Positions 32,594-45,000 of a stretch of 64,000 nt of DNA are shown here, one piece after another. This DNA comes from Alnus glutinosa. Taxonomy: Eukaryota; Streptophyta; Magnoliopsida; Fagales; Betulaceae. The position numbers and the translations under genes were made by a program. The stretch is from contig NC_084896.1 in NCBI RefSeq assembly GCF_958979055.1, forward strand, positions 5,646,501-5,710,500, read 5' to 3'. Each line of letters begins with the position of its first letter. The stretch's first letter is position 1. The notes beneath the pieces were generated by a model that worked only from the letters and a program-made list of their open reading frames with translations, had not been told where the DNA came from and did not search any database.

Positions 32594-33013
32594 TTTCTGA
32601 CATTATTTTTTTTTTCTGAAAAAAAGGAAGAGGGGAGGGGAATACATTACTTGTTTAAAAGATTAAAGCAGACAAGTAAAGTTAAAAATCACACTTTCTC
32701 ACACTTTGATCTCATTTTACTGATGAGATTACGATAATCAATTCTTAAATTAGTTCATGTTAAAAAAGCAAAAAAAATTATAATTAATTGACATTTGTCA
32801 TGTCATTGAATGATTGATTGATACCGATATATCACTAAAATTAAATGAAATTATAGTTTCTAGCATTATTTCAAGCAAAATAGGTTTTATATCAAGATAT
32901 AATTTTAAAAACTACTTAATTATTAATAAAATTTAAATTCTTTGATTAAATTATTATTATAATTTAAAAAACTCACAACAATATTTTTATGATCTTAAAC
33001 ATTATATTTAATT
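32400..33013. other. EF-hand gene 5' region and intergenic
   Basis: A CT microsatellite at about 32409-32439 lies in the leader of the EF-hand gene. Poly(T) and a poly(A) tract of nearly 30 bases (32561-32589) follow. AT-rich sequence continues to the LINE insertion. No gene seen. Confidence 0.5.
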
Positions 33014-33281
33014 AAATACCCTAGTGGATAATATTAGAATGGAGATGAAATTTCTTAGATGTGCTTATGTAGTTCATGTTTTTCGGCTGTATAATGGTAC
33101 TGCTCATACACTAGCTAAGAAGGCTTCGTGCAATGTTTTAGATAAGATATGGTTAGAAGATATTTCTAGATGTATTGTCGAGATTGTATTTAGGGAATAA
33201 TGTACTCCCTAGATCCTGTTTGAGATTAATTTTTCTCAATCAATTGCAGAATTTGTTCAAAAAAAAAAATACCCTAATGGA
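33014..33281 (+). mobile_element. 5'-truncated LINE tail with target duplications
   Basis: The insert at about 33029-33266 translates as 'VVHVFRLYNGTAHTLAKKAS', then 'DKIWLEDISRCIVEIVFRE' and a stop. This matches the RNase H-like C terminus of plant LINEs ('..N.AAH.LAK.A......W.E..P..I'). It ends in poly(A). Both sides carry the same 15-mer with one mismatch: 'aaataccctagtgga' (33014-33028) and 'aaataccctaatgga' (33267-33281), the second overlapping the tail. This is a typical target-primed insertion in which only the last 240 bp arrived. Confidence 0.8.
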
Positions 33282-34050
33282 ATTTTCATTTTTTTTATTC
33301 TTATCATATTAGTCAGACGTAGATGCTGGTCTAATTTTGAGCATTTCCTTCAATTTTGAAGAGCATGCCTTTTCTCTGTTTCTCCTTATCACATATATTC
33401 CATTTTCATTTTTAGTTCTACACAAACTGAATGTGTTTATCCATCGTCACGGAGAAGAAAGATCCTGCTCTACTCATTGGCTATGGCTACTGTGGTAGAC
33501 CTTCCATCTCTTTACAACTTCGACTCAGTGAAATAGTTAGTTCACGTGGTTTACTTGATTCACAATTAGCTTTTTGTTGTATCAAAATGAACTCAAAATT
33601 CTCTGAATGATGCTAAAAAAATAATTTATCACTCCTTACAGTCAAATTCCGTCCATTGATTTAACAAATTTCGTTATTGTGACACTAAGTTAAATAGGAC
33701 ATATATTATAATTTTATTGGCTATGACGTGTCATACTATCGGAATCTGTTAATTAAGTGGACGGAACTTTGAAGAGAATAATAACGCAATGAAACAGATC
33801 CAAGGCATTGATCACTGGCATTTAAAGGAAACCAATCCAAAACAAAAGAATAGAAATAGACTTTGAGATTTGACAACAAAAGAAATCCACCAAGGCCTAA
33901 TGGGTTATGAGCCTTGACTTTCTCGGGGCAACTTCTGTTGCTACACAGAAAATTCAAAGATAATAACTTTGAGTTATCAACCTCCTTTCAGCTCTGTCGT
34001 CTATATAAGAGAAATGGAGGTGGTTCAACTTTTGCTGCATAGCCAAACTT
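33282..34050. other. Intergenic between LINE tail and cyclin gene
   Basis: No gene seen. The part from about 33960 to 34050 is probably the 3' UTR of the cyclin gene. Confidence 0.4.
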
Positions 34051-36434
34051 TCATGAACTGTACTTCCTATGAACTGCATTCAGTTTCCCAGTCGCAGCCT
34101 TCTGATGGAAAGTAACCATCAGCTTTGAGCATTCTCTGTTAGCACATTTCAAAAGTAAACATCTTTGCATCATTAAGGATATTGATTAAGACAATAATGT
34201 GTTCAAACTCAAAGAAAGTTGACATAGGGAATCAAAAAGGAATCAGAAACAACTCACAGAAGCTGATCTTCTGAGTAGTTAGAATACCACTCGCTAGTTT
34301 TACTCCATTGCTTGATGGGGTAGAGACTGCATTGAGCGGTGTAAATTGCTGCAGCAGCTAGCAAAGATGGTGGGAACTTGAGCATTTGGTACTCCACCAG
34401 GCATAGCTCAATGATGAAGAAGGATAGAAGTTCAAGCTGATTCAGTTTCATTGCGTGGAGTAAACTTTTCAGTATCATATTAACCAAAAAAAAAAAAAAT
34501 TACTAATTTAAATCGATATGATTCTGTGACATCCAATTATTAACCTTTTTGTCTGATTGAGCTGCCTTAAGGAATCTTCCCATAAACACATATGGAGTAG
34601 GCACCGAGAAATCAAATTGTAAGGTGTTCACCATTAGTCTCTCCTATGGCCAATGGAAATCATTAAATACAGTTTGAAAGTGAGGACGAAGAACAGAAAG
34701 TAGTGAGGAACATTAAAGGATATTACCATATCGAGAACTTCTTTTCTTGTATATGCCTGATCTGATATCAAAACAAGATCCTCCACAACAGGGACAGAAA
34801 CCTCCTCATACTTGCAGGCCAATAACATGGCTGTCACCCCAACTAATTGAAGCTTCTTTCTGGATATTGTTTGACGCTCTAAGAACCTGTCTATAAGGTT
34901 GACAGTGAGGAATAATGTTTCTTGCATAAGCTGAAATTTGTAGTGAACCTGTTAATTCAAGCAATCCCATCAGTAATTAAGTGTCACTAGATGGCCTTAT
35001 CACAGGAAATGAATCCCTCCTCTCCATACATGTTGACATGTAAATTGGCAATGAAAAGGCTTTCAAGTGATATGTAAAGAAGCAAATCAAGAGCAGAATT
35101 ATTTACCTCGATAAGCCAGTCAATGAGGATAGCCCTCATTTTCTCGTTGAGGTCAAATTGAAGGGCCATGTAATCTGGAGAAACACAGCTAGATTTCTGC
35201 ATGATTAATGTTCGGTGAATCAAATATAGATGATGCTAACCAATTAACCACATGCTATGGTAGATAATAAACTTTCTCATAAGTTGCTAACTCTCAAGAA
35301 GGAGGCACTTCTTTTCCAAAACACTGATTGACATGGGTGACAAGCAATAAAGAGAACTTCAACTACATAAAAAGACCCACTTTGTAGAAAGTAATAAATC
35401 AACACTTACATTACAATTTACAAGTATGTGTTTCAATTAGTAAGAACAAAACTTACCTCAGTTTTCCTGTAGTAAGCAAAAATGTCATCTATATACTCAA
35501 CAACTGCAAGTGGATCTTTCAAATCGCTGCTGTCGATATCAATAACCAGGTCCTCCACATCTTCCATTTCATCCTCTTCCTATAGGAATTCAATGCAAAG
35601 TTAAAGTAATTCTGCTTGGTCAAAAATATTTTTTCAAACCCATTTCAGCAGAAAGAATGTAAGGATAACTGGATAAACATACCATTCGATCAACTTCATC
35701 TAGAATGGCTTCTGTGTGCTTCACAAACATCGGAACCCCGTCATCACTAGCATCATCATACTCATCCACATCTATGATTGTACTATCTTCCAGGCTACTT
35801 GAGTTCAGAGCCAACGAGGTTAGTTTCTTAGTTTCCTAATAGAACAATAAAGCAATCTAATGAGTGCCAATTCAAACTTTAAAGAAAAGAAAAAACAAAA
35901 GAAATCAAATATCTTTCTTATTGGTTTATACAGAGAGTTCTCCAGGGCAGTGCTGGACCGTTTGTGCTGCAAACTTCCTGAACAAAGAACAGAAGTTAAC
36001 ACTGATGAGAAATTTTTTTTAAAAAAAAAAAATTACAATGTAGAAAGAAAATTCAATAAAAGTCTCAGTTCAACCATGTAAATGGCTGGAGTTTACCTGT
36101 CGAATTCTGCTTTAATGGCCATATGAGAATGGACGGTAGCTCCAACAATATTCTGATCAATGTGGCTTAGAGCTTGTCGATGATTGTGTCTCACTTCCTT
36201 CACAAACTTGGCACCCTCCATTCTTGGACTTTCTTTATTATTTGAAAGGATAAAAAGATATGTAATAAAGTTTGCATTCTAATAACATACTAAAAGATGA
36301 ATGTTGCTAAATGAATTTATTGGACCAAGCTGCAAGCAAGACCATCAAGAAGAATTACTAAATTTCTACTAAATTTTACCTTGAAAGCCTGAGGGCCTAA
36401 TGAGGGTTGGGAAGTTCTCCTTTGATCCTTCCAT
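34051..36434 (-). CDS. CYCB2: B2-type mitotic cyclin
   Basis: Regulatory subunit of CDK for G2/M entry. Ten coding exons (minus): 36434-36380, 36232-36097, 35977-35932, 35835-35683, 35579-35457, 35196-35107, 34948-34727, 34643-34545, 34436-34258, 34135-34051. They total 1188 nt (395 aa), all GT/AG and all phases agree. A destruction box '[10 protein letters not shown]' near residue 35 predicts APC/C-dependent degradation. An acidic linker follows ('[12 protein letters not shown]', '[12 protein letters not shown]'). Cyclin_N contains '[13 protein letters not shown]', '[19 protein letters not shown]' and 'CKYEEVSVP'; Cyclin_C contains '[20 protein letters not shown]' and '[11 protein letters not shown]'. 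The protein is somewhat shorter than typical CYCB2 (about 430 aa), the difference being in the N terminus. An MSA element lies about 390 bp upstream. Confidence 0.93.
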
Positions 36435-36765
36435 TTTTATCACCTTCAAGATTAACACGCAAGAAAACTAAACCCAATTACAACACACCCAAATGGAAAA
36501 TCATCAACCCCGTGATCCAGAAGAAGAAAAAGAAAGAGGAGCAACAAAAACAATATATACCATTAAATTGTGACAATGAAACAAACCCACCAACCTTCAA
36601 GAACGAAGTTCCTTGTGCCCCTCAGCTTCAGCGTTCAATCTCAAGAGAGAGAGCGAGAGACTAAATCCAGCAATTGATGTTGTGTGAAGAAACAGAAATA
36701 AAGGAGAAGAAATTGAAGGACGAGGAGCACAGCTTGTTTGCCCACAATACTATTCGTTTGAAAAT

Positions 36766-36834
36766 AACGGCTACTAACTAGTGGCCGTCGGATCTAAATG
36801 TAATCAAAGGTTGCGATGGTTCGTCTAACGGTTA
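36766..36834. promoter_or_regulatory. MSA elements upstream of the cyclin B2 gene
   Basis: 36824-36834 reads TCTAACGGTTA, an exact match to the mitosis-specific activator consensus YCYAACGGYYA bound by MYB3R factors. A second core, TAACGGCTA, lies at 36765-36773. They are about 390 and 335 bp upstream of the cyclin start codon and act in either orientation in known promoters. This predicts G2/M-phase expression. Confidence 0.7.
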
Positions 36835-36839
36835 ATTGC

Positions 36840-39800
36840 TTTTGTTTCAAATATTTCTATGGGCCCAGTAAAAGTGAATATAGTTGAGTCTTTTCTGTGG
36901 GGTTGGGCTTGAAATTGAAGCCCATCAAGGCTCTTCGGCACTCAGATGTAGGTTTCCTGGAAGCTTCTTTGAGTTTGGTGGCACAATTTGTGCACGATCT
37001 CTTCTTCTTCTTTCTTTTCTTTTTTCTTTTTTCTTTTTTCTTTTTTCTTTTTTAAATATTCATGCCATGTTTTCTTGTCTTTATCACCCACATCTCAAAT
37101 TAATAACACAGTAGTTCAGCATTTCTTTTTTTTGTTTCTTACTTTTTGTTTTATTGGAGATTGCAATTTCAATTTTCCCTAAGTTCTAAAGGATAAGTTT
37201 TGGGAAAATATATACTCTTCCTTAAACTACCATTCAAATTAACAATGTCCTCTCAAACTACCAAAAAATTGTCAATGTTCCAAAAAAAAAAAAAAAGACA
37301 AAAATGACCCTAAAAGTTTTTTCATAAGACAAACATAACCCTATAAAAAAAAAAAAAAAATTCCACCCCTTGGTTTTTTCAACTTTTTTTATTAAAGTCT
37401 TTTTGTCATTGGGGTACATTGACAATTTTTGGTAGTGGTAGATTGAATTGGAGAAATTTTTTTCAAGCCAATTGAGAGAAAAATTTGCCTAAATTTCAAT
37501 CTTTCTATTCTATGGAAGAATGATAGCAGGTTTTACAAATTTTCCTGAATTTTCAACTTGAACAAAAAAGTAAAATAATATATATATATAATAAGCCTAC
37601 ACTCTCACCGCCCGGTGGATAGCTAGCTCAAATATAGTATTGTGTGAACTATGAAGCACACGCTCAGAAGAGAAATTCAATATTAAGCAACAATCATCGA
37701 TGAAATGCAATGTATGCACCCCAACAATGAAATTATGTATCAAGCAACGTATGCGCGCATTTAAGAAAGACAACTTATTAAAGGAAGACGGATTATGACG
37801 TTCCGTACAATTGAAGGCCAAATTGGTGGCCGATAATGACATTTGCCTTATGAAAGCACACTACCAAAGCTATATTTAACTTATACAAGGTCAGTAAGAG
37901 GCTAAATTAGGTATGCTCTCATACCTTAATCTCTATCTATTTTCTCATTAATTTCACCATCATATTTTTACGGACTAAAGTATTGGAGGTGGTGCCACCG
38001 CCCTCCTCCCCTTTTGGCGGTGCACCACTCTAAACGTAGTCACCATTAATTTTTTAGCATTAACATTTGTAGTTATCAATCAACCTAATTAATAAGCTCT
38101 TTCACTGTTATACCAACAAAAAAAAAAAAAAAAAAAAGAAGTGAGTCTCATTTAATTGGGGAAAAGTGGGTTGATTACATCTAATTATATAATCAATAAA
38201 TTCAATCTAATTTATTAAAAAAAAAAAAAAAAAAAAAAATCCGTTTTCTTCTTCTTTGTTAGTAGAGAAGGTAATCAATCGGTTCAAGTCTTCAAGACAT
38301 GGGTAAACCAGATGTTTGTGGGTTCGTGCATTCTGGACCTATCTGGACCCAATAGACTTGACTTGGTAAACAAGATGAGCTGGCAGAGATAAAGCAGTTG
38401 GCAATTGCCATCCTTTTCTTTAATCGGTGGCCCCATAAAGACTTAAAAATCCCACATGTAGATAGACTTGCCAGTTGGCAGTAGCCTTCGCGCAAGAAGC
38501 AAAGGTCAATGAAAAACCCCCAGGACGGTGCATATACATCACCCATTTAGTCCCAACACCCAAATCATAGCCATTTTTCATGTATTGGGCAATGGGGCTA
38601 CCCACCCAAGTGCATGTCTATTTCTTGAGAAATTGACATAGCGGAAGACTTGATAACAATAACTAGAAATTATTTACGTTTTTTAATTAAAAGATAAAGT
38701 TAGTCTTATGGCTTAAAGAATCATAAACTTTGCAAAAGTATTTGAGAGAATTTTTTGACTTGATAAATAATTTAATTGTATTTTTATTATATTGCAAACT
38801 CACCTATAAATTATAAAAAAATACTTATAAAGAAAGTAAACATAATTCTAGTAACGAAGGAAAATAAATACAGCAAATATATTCCTAGTGAAAAAATGAA
38901 ATAAAGTCTTAATTGTAAATAAAATAAATAAAATAAAATAAAATCCCGACTTGAAGATTAAGTCTTTTTATTTATATTTTCATTGTTTGAGAATAGGTAA
39001 AATTTTAATCAAATAGAACTAGTCTAATTTTATTTTTAACATTTTTCTTAAAAACGCTTCACAAGCTCTCGATCTTATACTTTTAAATGTTTTATTTCTT
39101 GATGAACAGCAAAATAATTTTATCCAAAATTCAAGGTAATTTACTGCTATGATAAAAATAAGCATTTGTGTAGTATTCACTGCCTGTGATATCTACAGTA
39201 GCCTTAATATATAATGATTACAATATTTGGTGGATTTGAAGTCAACTTGGCGTATGAGAACACGGACGGAATAAGGGGGTTGCACGGCCATGCCCCCACC
39301 CCAATGGCCATATGCTGATGTGGCATGTTTAGTAGACTTTGAATTAGTCTTTATATACTTTGACTTTGAATTTAATGGTTTTCATGATATTAATAAAATC
39401 AGTATCTTCTTCTTAAAAAAAAAAAAAAAAACCTAATTATTACTAAAGTAAAATAAAAATTAGATAAAAGTTGGGTGAAATTGCATTTCTCAAAATATTT
39501 ATATATGGTTATAGGGAATGTTATATATCACACTTTTATCATATTTTGTTGATAAGATATTGTAAATTAACCCTAAGTTAAAAAAATTAGTGTCACATAA
39601 AAAAAGTGAGATAAAAGTAAAGTATATAGAATTACTCATAATTATATATGTTTAATTACCGCTTACTTCAAAAGGTTAAGCTGGTAAGAATTTAATTAAT
39701 CTATATTTTAATATTTTTTCACGTGTGAAATCAAACAACACGTGAATTATTTTAATTGAGATAAAAGATAAATTGTAAAATCAATGTTCGAATTCGGATC

Positions 39801-41600
39801 GTGACTTAATAATTTAATTATTATTTTAACACTCCCCTTCAATTATGGAACCAATACGTGAACTATTTTAATTAAAATTATATAATCAAAATTTGAACTC
39901 AGAAATACTTTGACTCTAATACGATATTAAGTCGATACTCAAAAATTTAATATGATAGAAAATAATTTAATTTAAATATTTAATTATTACTTTAACAATA
40001 TATATATAGGCCTAAAAGTTATGTTCGATTCTTATCCAAATTAAATTTGGTTCTTTATTCATGCTTTGGCCGATTAAAAAATTATTTCGTACCGGCCTGG
40101 ACGATGGCTTCCATATAATTTCGGAGAATTTCATTGACGGTGATATTTCGTAATTTTTCCTCGAGTAAGTAAAGGTTAGGCAATTATGTCCTTTCAAAAA
40201 AAAAAAACAAAAAAGTTAGGCAATTAAGTAAAAATAATAATAAAAAAAAGTTGTTGGTTTTGATTATAAAACTCATAGTCGTAACTTCTTTTTTTTTTTC
40301 AATTAAAAAATAATAAAAATTAAATTTTAAAAAAATAATAAAATTAATCTCATTGCCGCAAAAAATTTTGAACTCTTCAAACTCCACCAAGCCGGGATGT
40401 TTCACCAATGCCGAAGATACTCCGGCAAGAACATGGACAAGATAGGTGCTCAAAGAAGTGTTCAAGAGAGAGGACGACACCATCTTGACCATGGTGATGG
40501 TTTGACCACCTTCAAAATCGGCATTGAGCCACTCCCATTGGCCAAAATGGGGGTGGCCAGGCACCCATATACATATTATTATTTATTTATTTTAATTGAA
40601 AAATGACACGTGGCATGAGTATTATAGCCTTATAGGCATATTTCAACAAAATGAATTTTTTTGAATCGTTTTAGTAGTTTGGGAGCCAGAGTTCAAGAAT
40701 TAATAATTTGGAGGCTACTTTCACAACGGTGAGTAATTTAAATGGTTAAACTGTAATTTTACATTCTTTTTCTTTTTGAGGTGTGTTTTCAAAATAAAAA
40801 TACAATTAATTAACAAATAATCCAAAAATAAGTTTTTGTTTTTTTTTAAAAAAAAAATAAAAAATGAGTGTAATCAAATAATTGGCACCCGAGCATGCGT
40901 CCTATGCACGCAAAAACATGACACACAAATCAAGGCTGTTTTTAACCGGTGTTAAAAACTTTTTGACAAACATGAATCTAGATTTTCAATTAAACAAAGA
41001 ACAACCAATCCAAGACTTTCCCAACCAACAAAACTTGATTTGAATGGATGAAGCAATTTTAACTTAGAAAAACACAGGCTCCACGGCCTAATCCATAATC
41101 CACCTACCTTTTTAGATTTCCTGGTCTCAATTATCATGCAGAAAACTCAAAAAAGTGAAGTAAAAGATTCAAGAACAGGACCCATTACCCAAAAGACAAA
41201 AGCAAGAAACAGGCAATAATTGAGGAATTAAGCAAAGGATAGAAGTAAAAAACAATATAAATAAGAAGAAGAAAAAGTATGTTAAAGCAGATCGAGCACT
41301 GGACAATACAGTGAAATGGACCACTAACGTACGTAGAACACAGAAAAAAACACAGCACGTGAAGACGCGTCAACGTTGTCACGTAAAACCGCGTGAATCC
41401 GACCCATGTAACACGTATTAACAGTTTTTCAAACATTTTCCTATATTTAGTAACCCCAAAACCCGCCAAACATATATAGTAACCGTAATAACCGCGTAAA
41501 ATGGGCTTTTAGCACCGCTCCACTCCAGGCTCCAGCATATTGTTTTCTCGGGAAAATCGGAGATTTTTTTCTGAGAGCCTTTTGAGAAGTGGAGTTAGAG
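36840..41600. other. Long gene-free interval between cyclin and U-box genes
   Basis: No gene is recognisable over about 4.8 kb. It contains a TTTTTC hexamer array (37010-37052), a degraded relative of the 5160-6094 element (about 37200-37440), and a TA run near 37578. Poly(A) tracts lie at about 38118-38137 and 38218-38239. A possible retroposed tail ends in poly(A) at about 39413-39431. A repeat at 39660-40000 is shared with 1880-2240. Short open frames at 38292-38605 and 40184-40606 have no family signature. Confidence 0.5.
37200..37440. mobile_element. Degraded relative of the 5160-6094 TIR element
   Basis: Left part has 'ccttaaactaccattcaaatt' style phrases with 'aacaatgtcc', 'caaactaccaaaaaattgtc' and 'gacaaaaatgaccct'. 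The right part has the inverse ('tttttgtcattggggtacat', 'gacaatttttggtagt'). The left terminus 'gggaaaatatatactcttcc' has drifted. About 240 bp remain and the duplication is not visible. Confidence 0.5.
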
Positions 41601-41665
41601 TTAGTGATCAGCTTTAAGTTACTAATAATTATTGGGTAGTGCCGTAGTACTGGAGTGGGATAGTA

Positions 41666-41993
41666 ATGGAGGGAAGAGAGAAGGTGGGGGGGAATATTGT
41701 TTCGGTTTCATCTAAAGGTGGAGATGAAAGCGATGTGGTTGGGGAATTGATGGGACTGATTGAGACTGTAGGATCGTACGCGGGGTACCGGAAAACGCAG
41801 AGGAAGGAGTGCTTGAGTTTGGTTAGGAGGTTGAAGCTGTTGCTGCCTCTTTTGGAGGAGATACTGGAGCTTGGTACACCGGTTTCCGGCGAGGCTTTGA
41901 ATTATTTGGCCGATTTGAGGCAACCACTTCTTGCGGCAAAGAAGTTGCTCAAGCATTGCAGCTATGGAAGCAAGATTTATTTGGTCAGTCTTT

Positions 41994-42031
<38 letters not shown>

Positions 42032-45000
42032 GTTTTTTTCCCATTTCTCTTTTAACTCGAGCTGCATTTATTGAATCGTAGGCATTGGAAAGTGAGGCAG
42101 TCATGAGTAGATTCCACGCTGTTTATGACAAATTAAACCAGGCTCTAGAGGGTATGCCTTATGATGAGCTCGGGATCTCGGTTGAAGTGAAAGAGCAAGT
42201 AAATTCCTCTACTTGCTTTTTTTTTTTTTTTTGGTCAGATCCACTGGTTTTAGAGGTAAAGATTTCCACAATGTGGGTGACATGTAATGCTTAGACCATT
42301 CTTAGTATATGTGCTAGGCTTCATGAACTCAATCTGAAGTGATAGCTAGTTGAGTTGCTCACATTTTGGTTCTCTTTTCTGTTAATTACTTTTTTAAGGT
42401 TTTGATTGTGTTTTTACGATTTAGGTCAAAATCTCATAATAGTTGCTGTGTAGCCTGATGATTTGACTGCAGTTGATTTGGTTGAGATGATGATGCTTAA
42501 ATAGGATACCATTTGAGGATTTAAATACCCTGAGATCGAGCTGAATGTACTCTCAGAGAGATTTGATTCTTTAGAGGAACCAAAAGCTTTTTGGGACGGA
42601 ATTTTTATCATCAGAAAGTGTTTGTTGCTGTGTCTGTGTGAAGATTATGTCCACTACCATTAAAAGAGACCCATTTGAGTCAAATAAAAGACAAATATAT
42701 TTGTATGTATGGAAATATATGCATTAATTCGGATGGTGGGATGCAATTCTTTGTCTTAATTAACACATTGAATGGACATTCTGTATAAGTTGAATGACCA
42801 AAAAGTCTTGGAGAAAGGTAGTTTTCGATTTTTCTAGTAGTGAAAACCATATTCAATTATCAGTTGACCCAAAAGCTTAAGACGATAAAAAAGAGTAAAT
42901 CTAATCATCTAATTATTACTTTTCCATGAAATTTCTCGTTTCCTTATATTTGTGCATTACTTATCTGCTTAAGGTTGAGCTCATGCGGATGCAACTTAAA
43001 AGAGCACAAAGAAGAGCAGATACACAAGATATAGAGCTGGCAATGGATATGATGGTTGTATTATCTAGAAAAGATAACAGGAACGCGGACAGTGCTATAC
43101 TAGAAAGACTGGCAATCAAATTGGAACTCCATACTGTTACGGCCTTGAATGGGGAGACCCTGGCTATTAGAAAACTAGTTAAAGATCAAAGAGGTGGGCG
43201 CATTGCTGAGAACATCCAGCAAATGATAGATCTTTTGGGCAGATTAAAACAAATTGCAGGGATCAAGGAGACAATTGCGGCACTTGATGGTCCTGTTTCA
43301 TCTAAAAGCCTACGGAGGTGTCAGTCTGCATTCATCCCTCATGAATTCCTCTGTCCAATTACACTGGAGATCATGACGGATCCGGTTATTGTGGCCACTG
43401 GACAGGTAATCTCCCCTTCAAAATAACTATTTAATTACATGCATAACTGTTCAGATGCAATAGTACTGCTCTACTCACGTGAATGGCTCTTAGAACATGT
43501 CTTACATAGTACGATTTCAAATGCTATAAAAAACTTTGACTTTCCTCGTTGTATACCATTTAGTTTTCATATGAAATGATCAAAGATCCGATCCAACAAT
43601 AACAATAATTAAAAGTGACAAATATTTATTAAACTTGTCTACAATGCATGTGATGTGGTCCATATTTTTTAATTTATGAGATAAATTTAATAGATTATAT
43701 GTAAAATTGACCATTCTGCTCTGATAGGTCTTGGATGTCAAGCCACCTTTGAAAAGTCAGCTCAGAAAGATTGGAAGTGGGTTGGGCTTTGTGGACTTTT
43801 TTGGGGTTTTGTTGGGTTTTTTTCAAGGCTTTTACTGGATATTTTTGGGGGCTTTTGATGGGTTTTTTAAAAACCTAGAGAAGTTGGAAATATACTTTGA
43901 CAAAAATGATCTGATTTTTAAAAAATTGGGAATAACTTCAATAGGTAATGGCAAAAACCAACAGGTTTTTGCCCTCCAATGAGATATTAACACGTCATCA
44001 TTAAATAAGAAAAATAAACATTAACAAAATCTAGCAAAACACTGGATCAACCCTCCATTTCATTATTTTAGTCTTAAAATAAAAAACATCCCAACCACTG
44101 GTCGTCGCCGCTGCCACAGCCCTACGCCGGAATTGGGGGTGGCTGCCACTTGACCACACGGCTACCCCCGGTCCATGGGGCGGCCGAGCAGCCACCTTCG
44201 GGGTCTAGGAAGTGGCCGCGCAACGGTTTCCGGCGTGGGGCAATGGCAGCGGCGGCGGTGTCTGGGTGGTAAGTGGTTGGTGGTTGGAATTTTTTTTTTT
44301 TTTTTTAGACTAAAAAAGTTAAAAAAAAAAGGATTAGATTCAGTGTTTTACAAACAATAATTTTTTTTTATATAGACTGATGTGTCAATATCTTATTGGT
44401 GGCAGAAAACCACTGGTTTTCTGCCCTGACTGGACAGAAGGGGCGCTCTAAAAAATTACTTTAATCAACATGGCATTTTTTTATGCTTATTTTATAAATA
44501 TTTGATAAAATTAGGGTCGTGTTGAAAAATTGTCAAAAAAATCGAAACCCTTAATTTTATTTCAACTTCTGATCTAACTTCCATCAGAAGTCAAAAAATG
44601 ATTATAACTTCCTATCCGCCACTTGTCAGAAGCCAATACGAGCAATTCAAATGCAAATTTAAAGTTTGATCTTCAATTTATTGAATAGCCCTATCAAACT
44701 CCTTAAGTTTGAGGGGGTTGTCAATCACCCTCTCTTTAATCTTTTTTGAAAAATTAAAAAAAAAAAAAATTGTTTCATTGTTTCTCCTATTTTCATTTTT
44801 TTTTTTTTTTTTAAAATTTTGTTTTTGGTAATTTAGGCATTTAAGTTAGATATCTACTCATGCGTGTTACGTGTGCAATTTTCTGTTCACCCTAATGCCA
44901 ACATTTAACGGTGAGATCAAGTTACAACATCTAACGCTAACCCGACTTTTGTCGAAAGTCGAAAAATGCTCATGACTTCCAACCTACCACTTGTTAGAAG

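Noticed and set aside
38292..38605. Two overlapping minus-strand frames of 84 and 61 aa
   Set aside because: No similarity to any family I know, no neighbouring exons, and an AT-rich repeat setting.
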